Made by a program: the position numbers and the translations under genes
The notes under the pieces: model-generated
What the model was told of the DNA's origin: nothing
The model's input: the letters and a program-made list of their open reading frames with translations, nothing else
Database searches by the model: none
Shown: piece by piece, positions 51,799-60,036 of the stretch
Numbering within the stretch: position 1 is the stretch's first letter
Layout: the number at the start of each line of letters is the position of its first letter
Assembly: GCF_963677315.1 (NCBI RefSeq)
Contig: NZ_OY781939.1
Coordinates: forward strand, 1,302,001 to 1,366,000
DNA length: 64,000 bases
Direction of reading: 5' to 3'
From: an uncultured Sphaerochaeta sp.
GTDB taxonomy: Bacteria; Spirochaetota; Spirochaetia; Sphaerochaetales; Sphaerochaetaceae

Positions 51799-53085
51799 AT
51801 GGAAGAACTGAGTATTGTTAAAACGTATAGTAGAGAAGAACAACAGCACTATACAAAAATCCCGTTTACCGTTGGAGGGGATATCGAGCAAATTGTAATC
51901 TCGTACAACTACCAGCGTCATATGCTCAAGAACCATGAATGGGGTGTTTCCAAAGAAGAGGTGAACATCATCGATCTTGGCCTATTCTCCCCCGACGGAA
52001 ATCTTCGTGGCTGGTCCGGCTCTGAGCGAAATACCGTGTACATCGATTCTTCGGATGCAAGCCCTGGTTATAAGCGTGGAGCAATACCTCCAGGGACATG
52101 GCACATCGCGCTGGGAATCTACAAGGTTACAGACCAGGTCCAAGTAAGCATTACCATCAATCTCAAGGAAAAGGAACGACGTTGGCTCAAGGGCGATTTG
52201 CACATGCATACCATTAACAGTGATGGGATCTACACAACAGGGGAAGTTATCACCTATGCCAGACACACTGGGCTCGACTTCATCGCCCTTACCGATCATA
52301 ACAACACCCAGCAAAACCAGGAGATTGGAAATCCTGTAGGTATAACAGTCCTTCCAGGGATGGAATATACCAACTACCGGGGACATGCAAATCTCTTCTT
52401 TACTGATACTACTGAATTTGCTGAGAACCCCCTTTCCAATACCCATGAGGAGATGCTCACCGTCTTAGAAGCCGCAAAGCGAAGGGAAGCATTGGTAAGC
52501 ATCAATCATCCATTTGATATAAATTGTCCCTGGCTGTGGGGATTTGAGGCTCCCTTCACCTTGGTTGAAGTGTGGAACGGCTTCTTCAAAGAATCTGATG
52601 CAGAAGCCATTACATGGTGGAGAACACAACTGAAGGAAGGAAAACGCTTGGTTGCCGTAGGAGGATCAGACACGCACCGTATTGAGCAGGGCAGGAGTTT
52701 TGGAACCCCCACCACATATATACACGCAATTTCAACTGGTAAAGAAGATCTTCTGGAAGCATTGAAAGAAGGACGAGTATCCATCTCAGCAACACCAAGT
52801 TCAGCACAACTTGATCTAGTCATCGCTGAGGCACACATAGGAGGATCTGTTCGCTATTCTGCAGGGATGGCCGGAAGCATCCGAATAAAGGATGCAAAGG
52901 TTGGCGACCGAATTGTGTTGTACAGCAATGAGGGGCTCGAACAAAGCTGGGAAGCTGCGTATGCCGGAACGCTGACAATCCCCTTCTTAGTGCAGAAACG
53001 GGAATTCTACCAAGTAGAACTCTACCGTAAAACCCTTGCTTTCGAAATGCTCAATGCAATGACCAACCCCGTCTACCTGAGTTGA
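51799..53085 (+). CDS. PHP-domain metallo-hydrolase (CehA/McbA-like)
   Basis: 428 aa. The N-terminal 125 residues are a beta-rich domain. The PHP domain (about 130-340) carries GDLHMHTINSDG, FIALTDHNNT, LPGMEYTNYRGHANLF, SINHPFD and GGSDTH, giving the full set of His/Asp/Glu metal ligands. CehA/McbA-type proteins hydrolyse phosphoesters or carbamates. Its place after an ABC importer suggests action on a phospho-glycoside or phosphodiester, but this is inference. It converges on the LacI gene with a 13-base overlap. Confidence 0.85.
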   Translation: MEELSIVKTYSREEQQHYTKIPFTVGGDIEQIVISYNYQRHMLKNHEWGVSKEEVNIIDLGLFSPDGNLRGWSGSERNTVYIDSSDASPGYKRGAIPPGTWHIALGIYKVTDQVQVSITINLKEKERRWLKGDLHMHTINSDGIYTTGEVITYARHTGLDFIALTDHNNTQQNQEIGNPVGITVLPGMEYTNYRGHANLFFTDTTEFAENPLSNTHEEMLTVLEAAKRREALVSINHPFDINCPWLWGFEAPFTLVEVWNGFFKESDAEAITWWRTQLKEGKRLVAVGGSDTHRIEQGRSFGTPTTYIHAISTGKEDLLEALKEGRVSISATPSSAQLDLVIAEAHIGGSVRYSAGMAGSIRIKDAKVGDRIVLYSNEGLEQSWEAAYAGTLTIPFLVQKREFYQVELYRKTLAFEMLNAMTNPVYLS

Positions 53086-54074
53086 GCTGTTGACTCTCTT
53101 GCTACAAACGTAAACGGTAGTGAGATGCTTAGAGGAAAACGATTCTTGCTGGTTATCAAGGAGTGCAGAAGAGCTACAGCTGTCTGCCCCATCTCAACCA
53201 TGGGTTGTGCGATGGTGGTAAGCCTGGGGATGGAGAACGAGGCTAGCTCGATGTTATCAAACCCAATGACAGAAACATCTCCAGGTACATTTAGGTCATG
53301 GTCGGCAAGAGTTCTCATTGCACCAAGAGCCAGCTCATCAGTTATGGCGAAGACTGCAGTAAAGGGAACATTTCGTGATAAAAGCTCCTTGAGTGCCTTT
53401 GACCCACCTTCCATGTTATACGTCTCAGCATATGCCACCAATGTCTCATCATACTCCAAGGAAGCCGATTCAAGTGCCTTTTTATAGCCAATAAAACGTT
53501 GCCCTGGGAAGCTGTATTTCGTACCCCCGATGAAGGCAATCTTCTGATGTCCAAGTTTAAGCAGATGATTAACCGCGGTTAGTGCGGCCTCTTCCTCACT
53601 AATGTGAATCGATGTAGCTTTCCACCCACTTCGCTCAAATGTGGCCAATACCGTGGGTATCTTATACTCCTGTAGATACTGTTGTATCTCAGGAAGCTCA
53701 ATTTCGTGGAGAATGATAATCCCATCAAGGCGGTCAGCCTTCAATCGCTTGAGGCAGGCTCTCTCCCCATCCAAATCTGTGGAAGCAAAATAGAAGCTGG
53801 TATGATACCCGAATTGTTCCAAATGATGCTCAATAGTACTGAACAACTGCCGTTGGAACATATTAAACGTACCAGGCATGACAATTCCCACCGTAGAGGA
53901 ATGCTTACTGACCATGTCCCGAGCTGCACGATTGGGAACATACCCTGTCTGCTTGATTGCATCTAGGATTTTGGCTCGTTTATCAGCACTCACACAAGTC
54001 CTGTCATTGAGTACGCGGGAGACAGTCGAAACCGAAACTCCTGCCATTCTAGCGATGTCTTTGATACTAACCAT
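53073..54074 (-). CDS. LacI-family transcriptional regulator
   Basis: 333 aa. The helix-turn-helix and hinge are VSIKDIARMAGVSVSTVSRVLNDR and YVPNRAARDM. The ligand domain (about 60-333) resembles periplasmic sugar-binding proteins (GIVMPGTFNMFQRQLF, AVFAITDELALGAM, VIGFDNIELASF). AGGA lies before the ATG. It is last of the inositol-region minus operon and also faces the PHP/LplBC cluster. Classical LacI operators with AACGTT cores lie between iolG and the inositol ATPase gene, so those genes are its likely targets. Confidence 0.9.
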   Translation of the reverse strand: MVSIKDIARMAGVSVSTVSRVLNDRTCVSADKRAKILDAIKQTGYVPNRAARDMVSKHSSTVGIVMPGTFNMFQRQLFSTIEHHLEQFGYHTSFYFASTDLDGERACLKRLKADRLDGIIILHEIELPEIQQYLQEYKIPTVLATFERSGWKATSIHISEEEAALTAVNHLLKLGHQKIAFIGGTKYSFPGQRFIGYKKALESASLEYDETLVAYAETYNMEGGSKALKELLSRNVPFTAVFAITDELALGAMRTLADHDLNVPGDVSVIGFDNIELASFSIPRLTTIAQPMVEMGQTAVALLHSLITSKNRFPLSISLPFTFVARESTAQLR

Positions 54075-54092
54075 GCAATCATCCTATACCTT

Positions 54093-54115
54093 GGTATGAT
54101 ATGTGGCATCATACC
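54093..54115. promoter_or_regulatory. Inverted repeat upstream of the lacI-type gene
   Basis: GGTATGAT (54093-54100) and ATCATACC (54108-54115) are perfect inverted arms with a 7-base spacer. ATACC at 54086-54090 can also pair with GGTAT. It lies 19 bases before the regulator start. It could be an operator or an intercistronic hairpin; no U-tract is present. Confidence 0.5.
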
Positions 54116-54131
54116 GTGCTTAAAGCCTTTA

Positions 54132-54929
54132 CTACAAGAGTATATTTCGTAAATTCATAATTGACTCCACCGCTGATTCATATGCCCCAGAAGGACTCAG
54201 CTCAAAAGCAAATACCCCTGAATACCCCCCTTTGAGCATATGGGATAGCACTCGGTCATACTGGACCTCCCCTGTCCCCGGTTCATGTCGACCAGGATAA
54301 TCAGCAATATGAATATGCCCGACATGCATTGAAAACCTGTCATAGTTTCCACAAAGGTTACCAGATTCAATCTGCATATGATACAGATCATACAATAATG
54401 CAATATTGGGAGATCCTACCACCTCGACAACCTGAGCCGCATCATGAAGGGTATGGAGGAGGTTCCCCTGATGATCAACATATCGGTTCAAGGGTTCCAG
54501 AACACACGTAATACCTGCTTTTTCCGCATAGGGAGCCAAGGCAAGCAGCGTCTTTACCATATTCATATAGAGCCTGGTTTTTGGTATATCCGAGTATGAA
54601 TCTACCACCTTCCCATCAGATAATGCATTGGAGTGAATCACCACGAGGGAACTGCCTACTTGTTTGGCAGCCTCAAAGGAAGCTCGTGCATAGTCGATAT
54701 ATCCTTTGCAATGAGTATCATCACAGAGAGAATATTCATTTCCATCACCAGATATTGAACTTACAAATAAACCAAACTCCTTGCACAATCCTCTGATAGC
54801 AGCCAGATCTTTATTTTCCCAAGACCAAAACTCAATTGCATCAAACCCGGAGGATTTCGCCCTTTCAATCCGTTCAAGAAATGGTTCTTGATCATTAAGC
54901 ATCTCAATATTTGCTGAAAATGGTACCAT
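54132..54929 (-). CDS. Hydroxypyruvate isomerase-like TIM-barrel protein
   Basis: 265 aa AP-endonuclease-2/xylose-isomerase-like TIM barrel. CVLEPLNRYVDHQGN near 142 has the metal-binding Glu. LLYDLYHMQIESGNL near 178 has Asp and His, and IHIADYPGRHEPGTGEV near 210 closely matches E. coli Hyi. Hyi interconverts hydroxypyruvate and tartronate semialdehyde, but related IolI/IolE-type enzymes act on inosose. Here it lies in an inositol-type operon, so inosose isomerisation is the more likely role. Confidence 0.82.
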   Translation of the reverse strand: MVPFSANIEMLNDQEPFLERIERAKSSGFDAIEFWSWENKDLAAIRGLCKEFGLFVSSISGDGNEYSLCDDTHCKGYIDYARASFEAAKQVGSSLVVIHSNALSDGKVVDSYSDIPKTRLYMNMVKTLLALAPYAEKAGITCVLEPLNRYVDHQGNLLHTLHDAAQVVEVVGSPNIALLYDLYHMQIESGNLCGNYDRFSMHVGHIHIADYPGRHEPGTGEVQYDRVLSHMLKGGYSGVFAFELSPSGAYESAVESIMNLRNILL

Positions 54930-54935
54930 ATCCCT

Positions 54936-55883
54936 CTACTCCCACACTCTTGGCAAAGCAGCCTTGAGTACTGAAACTGATTTTATGACGCCAGTAAGTT
55001 GGTCCATAGTCATGTCTTCCATTTCCAGACTTATCGGTCCATCATACCCAACCATCACCAGCACACTGAAAAACTCTTTCCACCAAGCAAGATCATGGCC
55101 ATAGCCGAGCGCTACATAGTTCCAACTCCGTTTTGTATATGCAGTGATAGGTTGCGTATCCAGCAACCCTTGTGCTTGCCACAGGCCTTCTTCAATTCGA
55201 ACATCCTTTGCATGTACATGATAGATCATTGGACCAAGAGCACGTGCCATAGACCGAGGGTCTCCCCCCATCCAAAAGAGATGGCTGGGATCGAGGTTCA
55301 TACCTACTAGTTCCCCTACTTCGGCACGTAATCGCTTAAGTGTTTGCGCGTTATAAATCAGCTGGCAGCCATGATTCTCTAAAGCAATTTGGTTAATTTG
55401 GGAATCCCTGGCACGTTTTACCAAGTCTTTCCAGGAAGGGATCAACCGCGTTCGCCATTGCCACTCAAGAATGTCGAGATTTTCCGGAGGCCAGCTGGTA
55501 GTTATCCAATTTGGATGAGAATCAGTAGCGGAAGCTCCAGGAAGTCCACTCATCATTACAATCGTATGTACCCCCAAGAGAGGAGCTAGTGCAAAGGTCT
55601 TTTTAACCACGTTCATATGTGCTTCGCCCATTGCATTCGGGGCGAGATGGTTACCACTACAATTTAATGCAGAAATATTGAGCCCGTGCTCTTTCAGTAT
55701 TCCAAGGTACTCCTGGCGGGCATCGGCAGATTCCAACAAGGTATCAAGTTGCATATGTGGAGCTTTCGACCAATTCCCTGTTGCAATCTCCAACTGTTCA
55801 GCACCCAATTCCTTGGCTTTTTCAACCATCTGGAGATATGTGAGGGAGGAGAGGGCATCTGTCATGATTGAGAGGGTTAACAC
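54936..55883 (-). CDS. Sugar phosphate isomerase/epimerase-family TIM-barrel protein
   Basis: 315 aa from a GTG start with GGAGG six bases upstream; the start lies inside the end of the preceding gene (seven-base overlap). IALENHGCQLIYN near 165 gives a metal-ligand Glu, GMNLDPSHLFWMGGDP near 192 gives Asp and His, and ISLEMEDMTM near 280 a second Glu. Inosose dehydratase (IolE) and inosose isomerase (IolI) belong to this fold. The operon context suggests one of these roles; which one cannot be decided from sequence. Confidence 0.82.
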   Translation of the reverse strand: MLTLSIMTDALSSLTYLQMVEKAKELGAEQLEIATGNWSKAPHMQLDTLLESADARQEYLGILKEHGLNISALNCSGNHLAPNAMGEAHMNVVKKTFALAPLLGVHTIVMMSGLPGASATDSHPNWITTSWPPENLDILEWQWRTRLIPSWKDLVKRARDSQINQIALENHGCQLIYNAQTLKRLRAEVGELVGMNLDPSHLFWMGGDPRSMARALGPMIYHVHAKDVRIEEGLWQAQGLLDTQPITAYTKRSWNYVALGYGHDLAWWKEFFSVLVMVGYDGPISLEMEDMTMDQLTGVIKSVSVLKAALPRVWE

Positions 55884-56902
55884 ACTACACCTCCTTGGTA
55901 CAATGCAGGTTTCTTGATAGCCTCAATCTGGCATACAGTACCCTCTTTCAACGATTTTCCTGCTGCTTCAGTGGTTGCAAGAGCCATATAACCATCCCAG
56001 GCATCAGCACCACGGAATGGTCTCCCTTCCGCAAGACTAGCAGCCCACTCCTGCAGTTCCAGTGCATAGGATTGAGCAAAATAAGCCCTAAAATCATCAC
56101 TTACGTAGCTCTTCCGATAGTTCTCATGTCTGAGGCTTGTCAGCTGTGCAGGATTGCTTTGCACGACGCCGTCTTGGCAAACCACCTGCAACGTTACTTC
56201 ATAGCCATAAGCGGCATTCACGTATACTTCCGCTAGTGCCCGGCTTCCTGAATCCATGAGAAGATTCATTAACAATAGGTCACATGCATCACTTCCCAGC
56301 GACTCACGTGATCTGATTCCATAGCAGTATACTTCCCTTGGTTCTGAATCGAGAATCCAACGTGCCGAATCCACATCATGGCCTGCACTATTGTTGAGAA
56401 TAAATGCACCAGTATTATTATACATTGCCTTTGCATTGCGATGCTCGCCTTTCCAAAGCAAGGGGCTACCCAAGTTTCTTTCATCTACTGATTGCTTAAC
56501 TGCAGTATGATGCGGATCAAAACGTCGATTGAACCCAACGCTCACAAGCTTTTTCCCTATAGCCTGTTCTTGACTGAGGATCTTGTGTATCTCCTCTATG
56601 CTGCCAGCCAAAGGTTTCTCGCAGAACACCGGCTTATGCAGCTTCAATGCTTCCAAGACATACTCAGCATGGGTGGAGTCAGGGCTGGCAACCACCACAG
56701 CATCAACTTCTTCAATCAATAAAAAGGGGTCATTAAAACAGTGTGGGGAAGAAATCTCTTTTGCAAGAGCCTCCATTCGATTCCCATCCATATCTGCCAA
56801 TGCACTAACGGAAACCTCCGGGCAACTACGAGAAAGCGTGATAACATGGTTTGCTCCCATACTTCCAGTGCCGATGACTCCCACCTTTATGTTTTTACTC
56901 AT
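55877..56902 (-). CDS. Gfo/Idh/MocA family dehydrogenase (inositol dehydrogenase-like)
   Basis: 341 aa. GVIGTGSMGANHV near 8 is the NAD site, FCEKPLAG near 93 has the catalytic Lys, FNRRFDPHH near 125 and NNSAGHDVDSARW near 170 hold the active-site Asp/His. This pattern is that of inositol 2-dehydrogenases. It is downstream of the inositol-type binding-protein gene with a terminator-like hairpin between. One of three family members in this cluster, so they may divide the inositol isomers (myo, scyllo, chiro) between them. Confidence 0.87.
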   Translation of the reverse strand: MSKNIKVGVIGTGSMGANHVITLSRSCPEVSVSALADMDGNRMEALAKEISSPHCFNDPFLLIEEVDAVVVASPDSTHAEYVLEALKLHKPVFCEKPLAGSIEEIHKILSQEQAIGKKLVSVGFNRRFDPHHTAVKQSVDERNLGSPLLWKGEHRNAKAMYNNTGAFILNNSAGHDVDSARWILDSEPREVYCYGIRSRESLGSDACDLLLMNLLMDSGSRALAEVYVNAAYGYEVTLQVVCQDGVVQSNPAQLTSLRHENYRKSYVSDDFRAYFAQSYALELQEWAASLAEGRPFRGADAWDGYMALATTEAAGKSLKEGTVCQIEAIKKPALYQGGVVC

Positions 56903-56920
56903 CTCATCCTCTTTGGTAAG

Positions 56921-56946
56921 AAAGGGCTCTCCAATGAGAGCCCTTT
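56921..56946 (-). terminator. Intercistronic hairpin after the inositol binding-protein gene
   Basis: AAAGGGCTCTC (56921-56931) and GAGAGCCCTTT (56936-56946) pair perfectly over 11 bp with a 4-base loop. On the minus strand CTTACC follows. Strong stem, short U-run; acts as an attenuator that should raise binding-protein mRNA over the downstream genes. Confidence 0.7.
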
Positions 56947-56959
56947 GATTAGCAACGAT

Positions 56960-57910
56960 TTACTGTAAGGCATCCAATGCAGCTTGCGCATTCTCAATGG
57001 TAATGATGTCAACACCACTATCGATTCGCTTGTCAATGGTCTCTCCATTGGCAGCCTTGATTGCGTATTCAACACCAAGATACCCCATGGCTTCGGGCTT
57101 CTGTGCAGCAGTGCCGAACAGACCACCATCAAGGATGGATTCAAGTGCACTCTTGTTACCATCGGTGCCAAGAACCAGAGCATCAATACCAACTTGCTGA
57201 AGAGCACGAAGAGCGCCTAGGGCCATCTCATCGTTCGAGCAGAATACTGCGTCGATGTCGGCATTACCCTGCAGAATGTTCTGCATGACGGTATAAGCAC
57301 GTTCACGGTCACTGTATCCCGGCTGACGAGCTACAATTTCGAAACCTGCTTTCTTGAATACATCTTCTGCACCATCTGCACGCTGAGTAGTGGTTGGATT
57401 CCCTGGAGCCCCTTCAATGACCACTGCCTTTCCTGGTCGGCCGAGCTCATCAACCATGGCTTTGGCACCCATCTGACCGGCTACAAAGTTTTCAGTACCG
57501 ATGAAGGTGTCATAGTTGTCGAATCCATCGGCCATCGGTGTATCAACCAAAATCACAGGAATTCCCTGATCCTTTGCTCTGTTGACTACATTAACTGCCG
57601 TGGGAGGCTGGCTGGGAGAGAATACCAGAGCTGCAGGATTTGCAGTAAGGGCATCCTGAACCATGTTGATCTGCTGCTCAACAGCATCCTCGGTGGGAGG
57701 ACCAAGCTTGATCAGCTCAACATCATACTTTACAGCAGCTTCCTCTGCGCCGTTGACTACTCTCTGCCAATACTCACTACTGAGAGTTTTCAGAACGACA
57801 GCAACCTTCATCTTGCCTGAGTCAGCAGTCTCCTGCTGGCCTTGAGCAAACAGAGCCGTCTGGCTGGCAATCAATACGAGCGCCAAAAGAATCATCATTG
57901 TTTTTTTCAT
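56960..57910 (-). CDS. Inositol-type ABC transporter substrate-binding protein
   Basis: 316 aa RbsB-like. The signal peptide ends SQTALFAQGQQETA, no lipobox. The mature part has SSEYWQRVVNGAEEAA, ILVDTPMADGFD, FIGTENFVAGQMGA and VFCSNDEMALGAL, a pattern shared by IbpA/ribose-binding proteins. It lies with three inositol-type dehydrogenases and the iolD gene, which points to an inositol or related cyclitol as ligand. AGGAGG lies before the ATG. Confidence 0.88.
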   Translation of the reverse strand: MKKTMMILLALVLIASQTALFAQGQQETADSGKMKVAVVLKTLSSEYWQRVVNGAEEAAVKYDVELIKLGPPTEDAVEQQINMVQDALTANPAALVFSPSQPPTAVNVVNRAKDQGIPVILVDTPMADGFDNYDTFIGTENFVAGQMGAKAMVDELGRPGKAVVIEGAPGNPTTTQRADGAEDVFKKAGFEIVARQPGYSDRERAYTVMQNILQGNADIDAVFCSNDEMALGALRALQQVGIDALVLGTDGNKSALESILDGGLFGTAAQKPEAMGYLGVEYAIKAANGETIDKRIDSGVDIITIENAQAALDALQ

Positions 57911-57952
57911 GTGAACCTCCTTATTAGGTCATGAAATAACACATATTCAAAG

Positions 57953-57967
57953 GGAGACAACGTCTCC
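57953..57967 (-). other. Short hairpin between permease and binding-protein genes
   Basis: GGAGAC and GTCTCC pair around AAC, 14 bases past the permease stop. No U-tract. It may stabilise mRNA ends; function not shown. Confidence 0.4.
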
Positions 57968-57980
57968 GCAATACGCTTAC

Positions 57981-59006
57981 TTATTTCTGCACAGGTGCAG
58001 ATTTCTGTCTGATCACATCAAGGTACACCGCTAGGATGATAACCACACCAATGGCTACCGTCTGGAAGGCCGAGTTGACATTCAACAGGTTCAATCCGTT
58101 GCGGAGAACAGCGATAATCAGAACACCAATTACAGTATTGAGAATCTTACCAACACCTCCGCTGAAACTTGCTCCACCGATGATTACCGCTGCAATTGCA
58201 TCAGTTTCATAATCGGTTCCAGCTAGTGGATAGGCAGCATTCACACGTCCAACCAGCAATAAGCCGGCAAGGGCAGCAAAGAATCCACTCAAGGCATAGA
58301 CGATCAGCAATACCTTATGCACATTGATACCACTGAGGCGGCTCGCCTCCACATTTCCCCCTACGGCATAAATATGCCGACCGGTACTGGTTCGGGTCAT
58401 GAAAATGAACATGATACCGTACACTACACCTACAAGAATGACACTTGCAGGAACTGGGCCGATGGATCGATTACCCAAGAACTGAATTGATGGGGCAAAT
58501 CCACTAATCGGCTGCGCAGCAGTAACCGCGAGTGCAAGACCACGAGCTATCATCTTGGTACCCATGGTAGAAATGAAGGGGTGTGGTAGCCTAAGTTTGG
58601 TAAGCAGGATACCGTTGAACAACCCAATGAGGGTTCCTACTGCAAGAGCAAGTAGTATCGCCAACACAGGATTCATTTGCATGTTTACGGCAAATATTCC
58701 GAGCATCATAATGGAAAGTGCCAGAATGGAACCAATCGAGAGGTCGATTCCTGCTGTTAAAATTGCAAGGAACTCACCGACGGAGATGATGGCACTGACG
58801 GTTGCCTGAGACAGGACATTCGTCAAGTTCGCTACTGTAAGGAATCGTGGAGAGAGGATACTAATAATCACACAGAGCACAATCAAGCTCAGCATGATTC
58901 CCAGACTTCCCCGCTTCTTTGCTTTTTTCTCTCGTTTCGCCTCTTCGTTCTGAGTAGCCTCTACCGCACTATCATTTCGAATTTCTTCATCTTTTTTCCT
59001 GTTCAT
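57981..59006 (-). CDS. Inositol-type ABC transporter permease (RbsC/IatP family)
   Basis: 341 aa. The first 40 residues are highly charged (MNRKKDEEIRN...KREKKAKKRG) and cytoplasmic, followed by about eight helices. TAGIDLSIGSILAL near 90 and AVIIGGASFSGGVGK near 285 are permease markers. Its ATG overlaps the stop of the preceding dehydrogenase gene by four bases. Works with the binding protein at 56960 and ATPase at 60037. Confidence 0.92.
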   Translation of the reverse strand: MNRKKDEEIRNDSAVEATQNEEAKREKKAKKRGSLGIMLSLIVLCVIISILSPRFLTVANLTNVLSQATVSAIISVGEFLAILTAGIDLSIGSILALSIMMLGIFAVNMQMNPVLAILLALAVGTLIGLFNGILLTKLRLPHPFISTMGTKMIARGLALAVTAAQPISGFAPSIQFLGNRSIGPVPASVILVGVVYGIMFIFMTRTSTGRHIYAVGGNVEASRLSGINVHKVLLIVYALSGFFAALAGLLLVGRVNAAYPLAGTDYETDAIAAVIIGGASFSGGVGKILNTVIGVLIIAVLRNGLNLLNVNSAFQTVAIGVVIILAVYLDVIRQKSAPVQK

Positions 59007-60025
59007 ACTTCACTCTTCCATTGATCTATCGTTATTGGTCTGTTCAATCGCATCGATTCATTGGCAGCAAGCGCTACCTCCAATGTGCGGACTCCATCCA
59101 TGACAGTTACTGCCGGGGCCTCCTTTTTTTTCAGCACATCGAGAACGAACTGTTGCATTTCCATTCGATAGGCATCGTAAAAACGTTCAAGGAATCCTGG
59201 TACGGAGTATTGACGAGTACCGCCTGCATCAAGCACCGTAAGCCCTTGTTGCTGCACAGACCCTACGTTCATTGAACCTTTGCTGCACACAATCTCTGTT
59301 CGTACGTCATAACCATATTGACTGTTACGACTGCCTTCGAGTGAAGCAACCTTCCCATTGGAGAAAGTCAGTTCAATATTCACGTGGTCAATATCCCCTA
59401 TCTCTCCCAGTTCGGGGTAGCGAACAACTGCTCCACGAGCGTATACCTCGGTTATTTCTGAATTGAAGAACCAACGACATAAATCGATATCATGGACACA
59501 CAGATCAAGCACCAATCCTCCGCTTGTCTTTGCAAACGCTATCGGTGGGCAGCCAGGATCTCTGCTGATTCCCAGAATCGAAACAGGTTCTCCCATCGTT
59601 CCGCTGACTATCTGTTCTTTGGCTTCCACATAGGATCGATCAAACCGTCGCATGAACCCGAGCTGCACAAAAGCTTTCTTTTCCATTGCAAGCCTCTCGA
59701 GCTCCACTGCTTCATACCAGTCCATAGATAAAGGTTTTTCCAGAAATGCAGGCTTTCCAGAAAGGATGGTATCCCTCAATACCTGCCCGTGGCTGCTCGT
59801 TGAAGAGGCGATCACCACCGCATCAATATCGTCACGCTTCAGAATATCTTGATAATTTAGGTGCTGCTGCACCTCAGGATAGCTAACAGAGAAAGCATCA
59901 AGAGTGGCCTGTGATACATCGGAAACGGCAACCAGATCTGATTGAGGGATGCTTCCTGCAAGATTTGTCGCATGACGATACCCAAGCCGACCTAGTCCAA
60001 TCGCTGCACATCGTAGTCTTTCCAT
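59003..60025 (-). CDS. Gfo/Idh/MocA family dehydrogenase (inositol dehydrogenase-like)
   Basis: 340 aa. AIGLGRLGYRHATNLAG near 6 is the NAD site, LEKPLSMD near 95 has the catalytic Lys, FMRRFDRSYVEAK near 124 and LDLCVHDIDLCRW near 170 hold the catalytic Asp and His. The active-site set matches inositol 2-dehydrogenases. It is inserted between the ATPase and permease genes of the importer and is tightly coupled to both, so its substrate is surely the imported cyclitol or its relative. Confidence 0.88.
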   Translation of the reverse strand: MERLRCAAIGLGRLGYRHATNLAGSIPQSDLVAVSDVSQATLDAFSVSYPEVQQHLNYQDILKRDDIDAVVIASSTSSHGQVLRDTILSGKPAFLEKPLSMDWYEAVELERLAMEKKAFVQLGFMRRFDRSYVEAKEQIVSGTMGEPVSILGISRDPGCPPIAFAKTSGGLVLDLCVHDIDLCRWFFNSEITEVYARGAVVRYPELGEIGDIDHVNIELTFSNGKVASLEGSRNSQYGYDVRTEIVCSKGSMNVGSVQQQGLTVLDAGGTRQYSVPGFLERFYDAYRMEMQQFVLDVLKKKEAPAVTVMDGVRTLEVALAANESMRLNRPITIDQWKSEV

Positions 60026-60036
60026 CTGTTGTTCTC

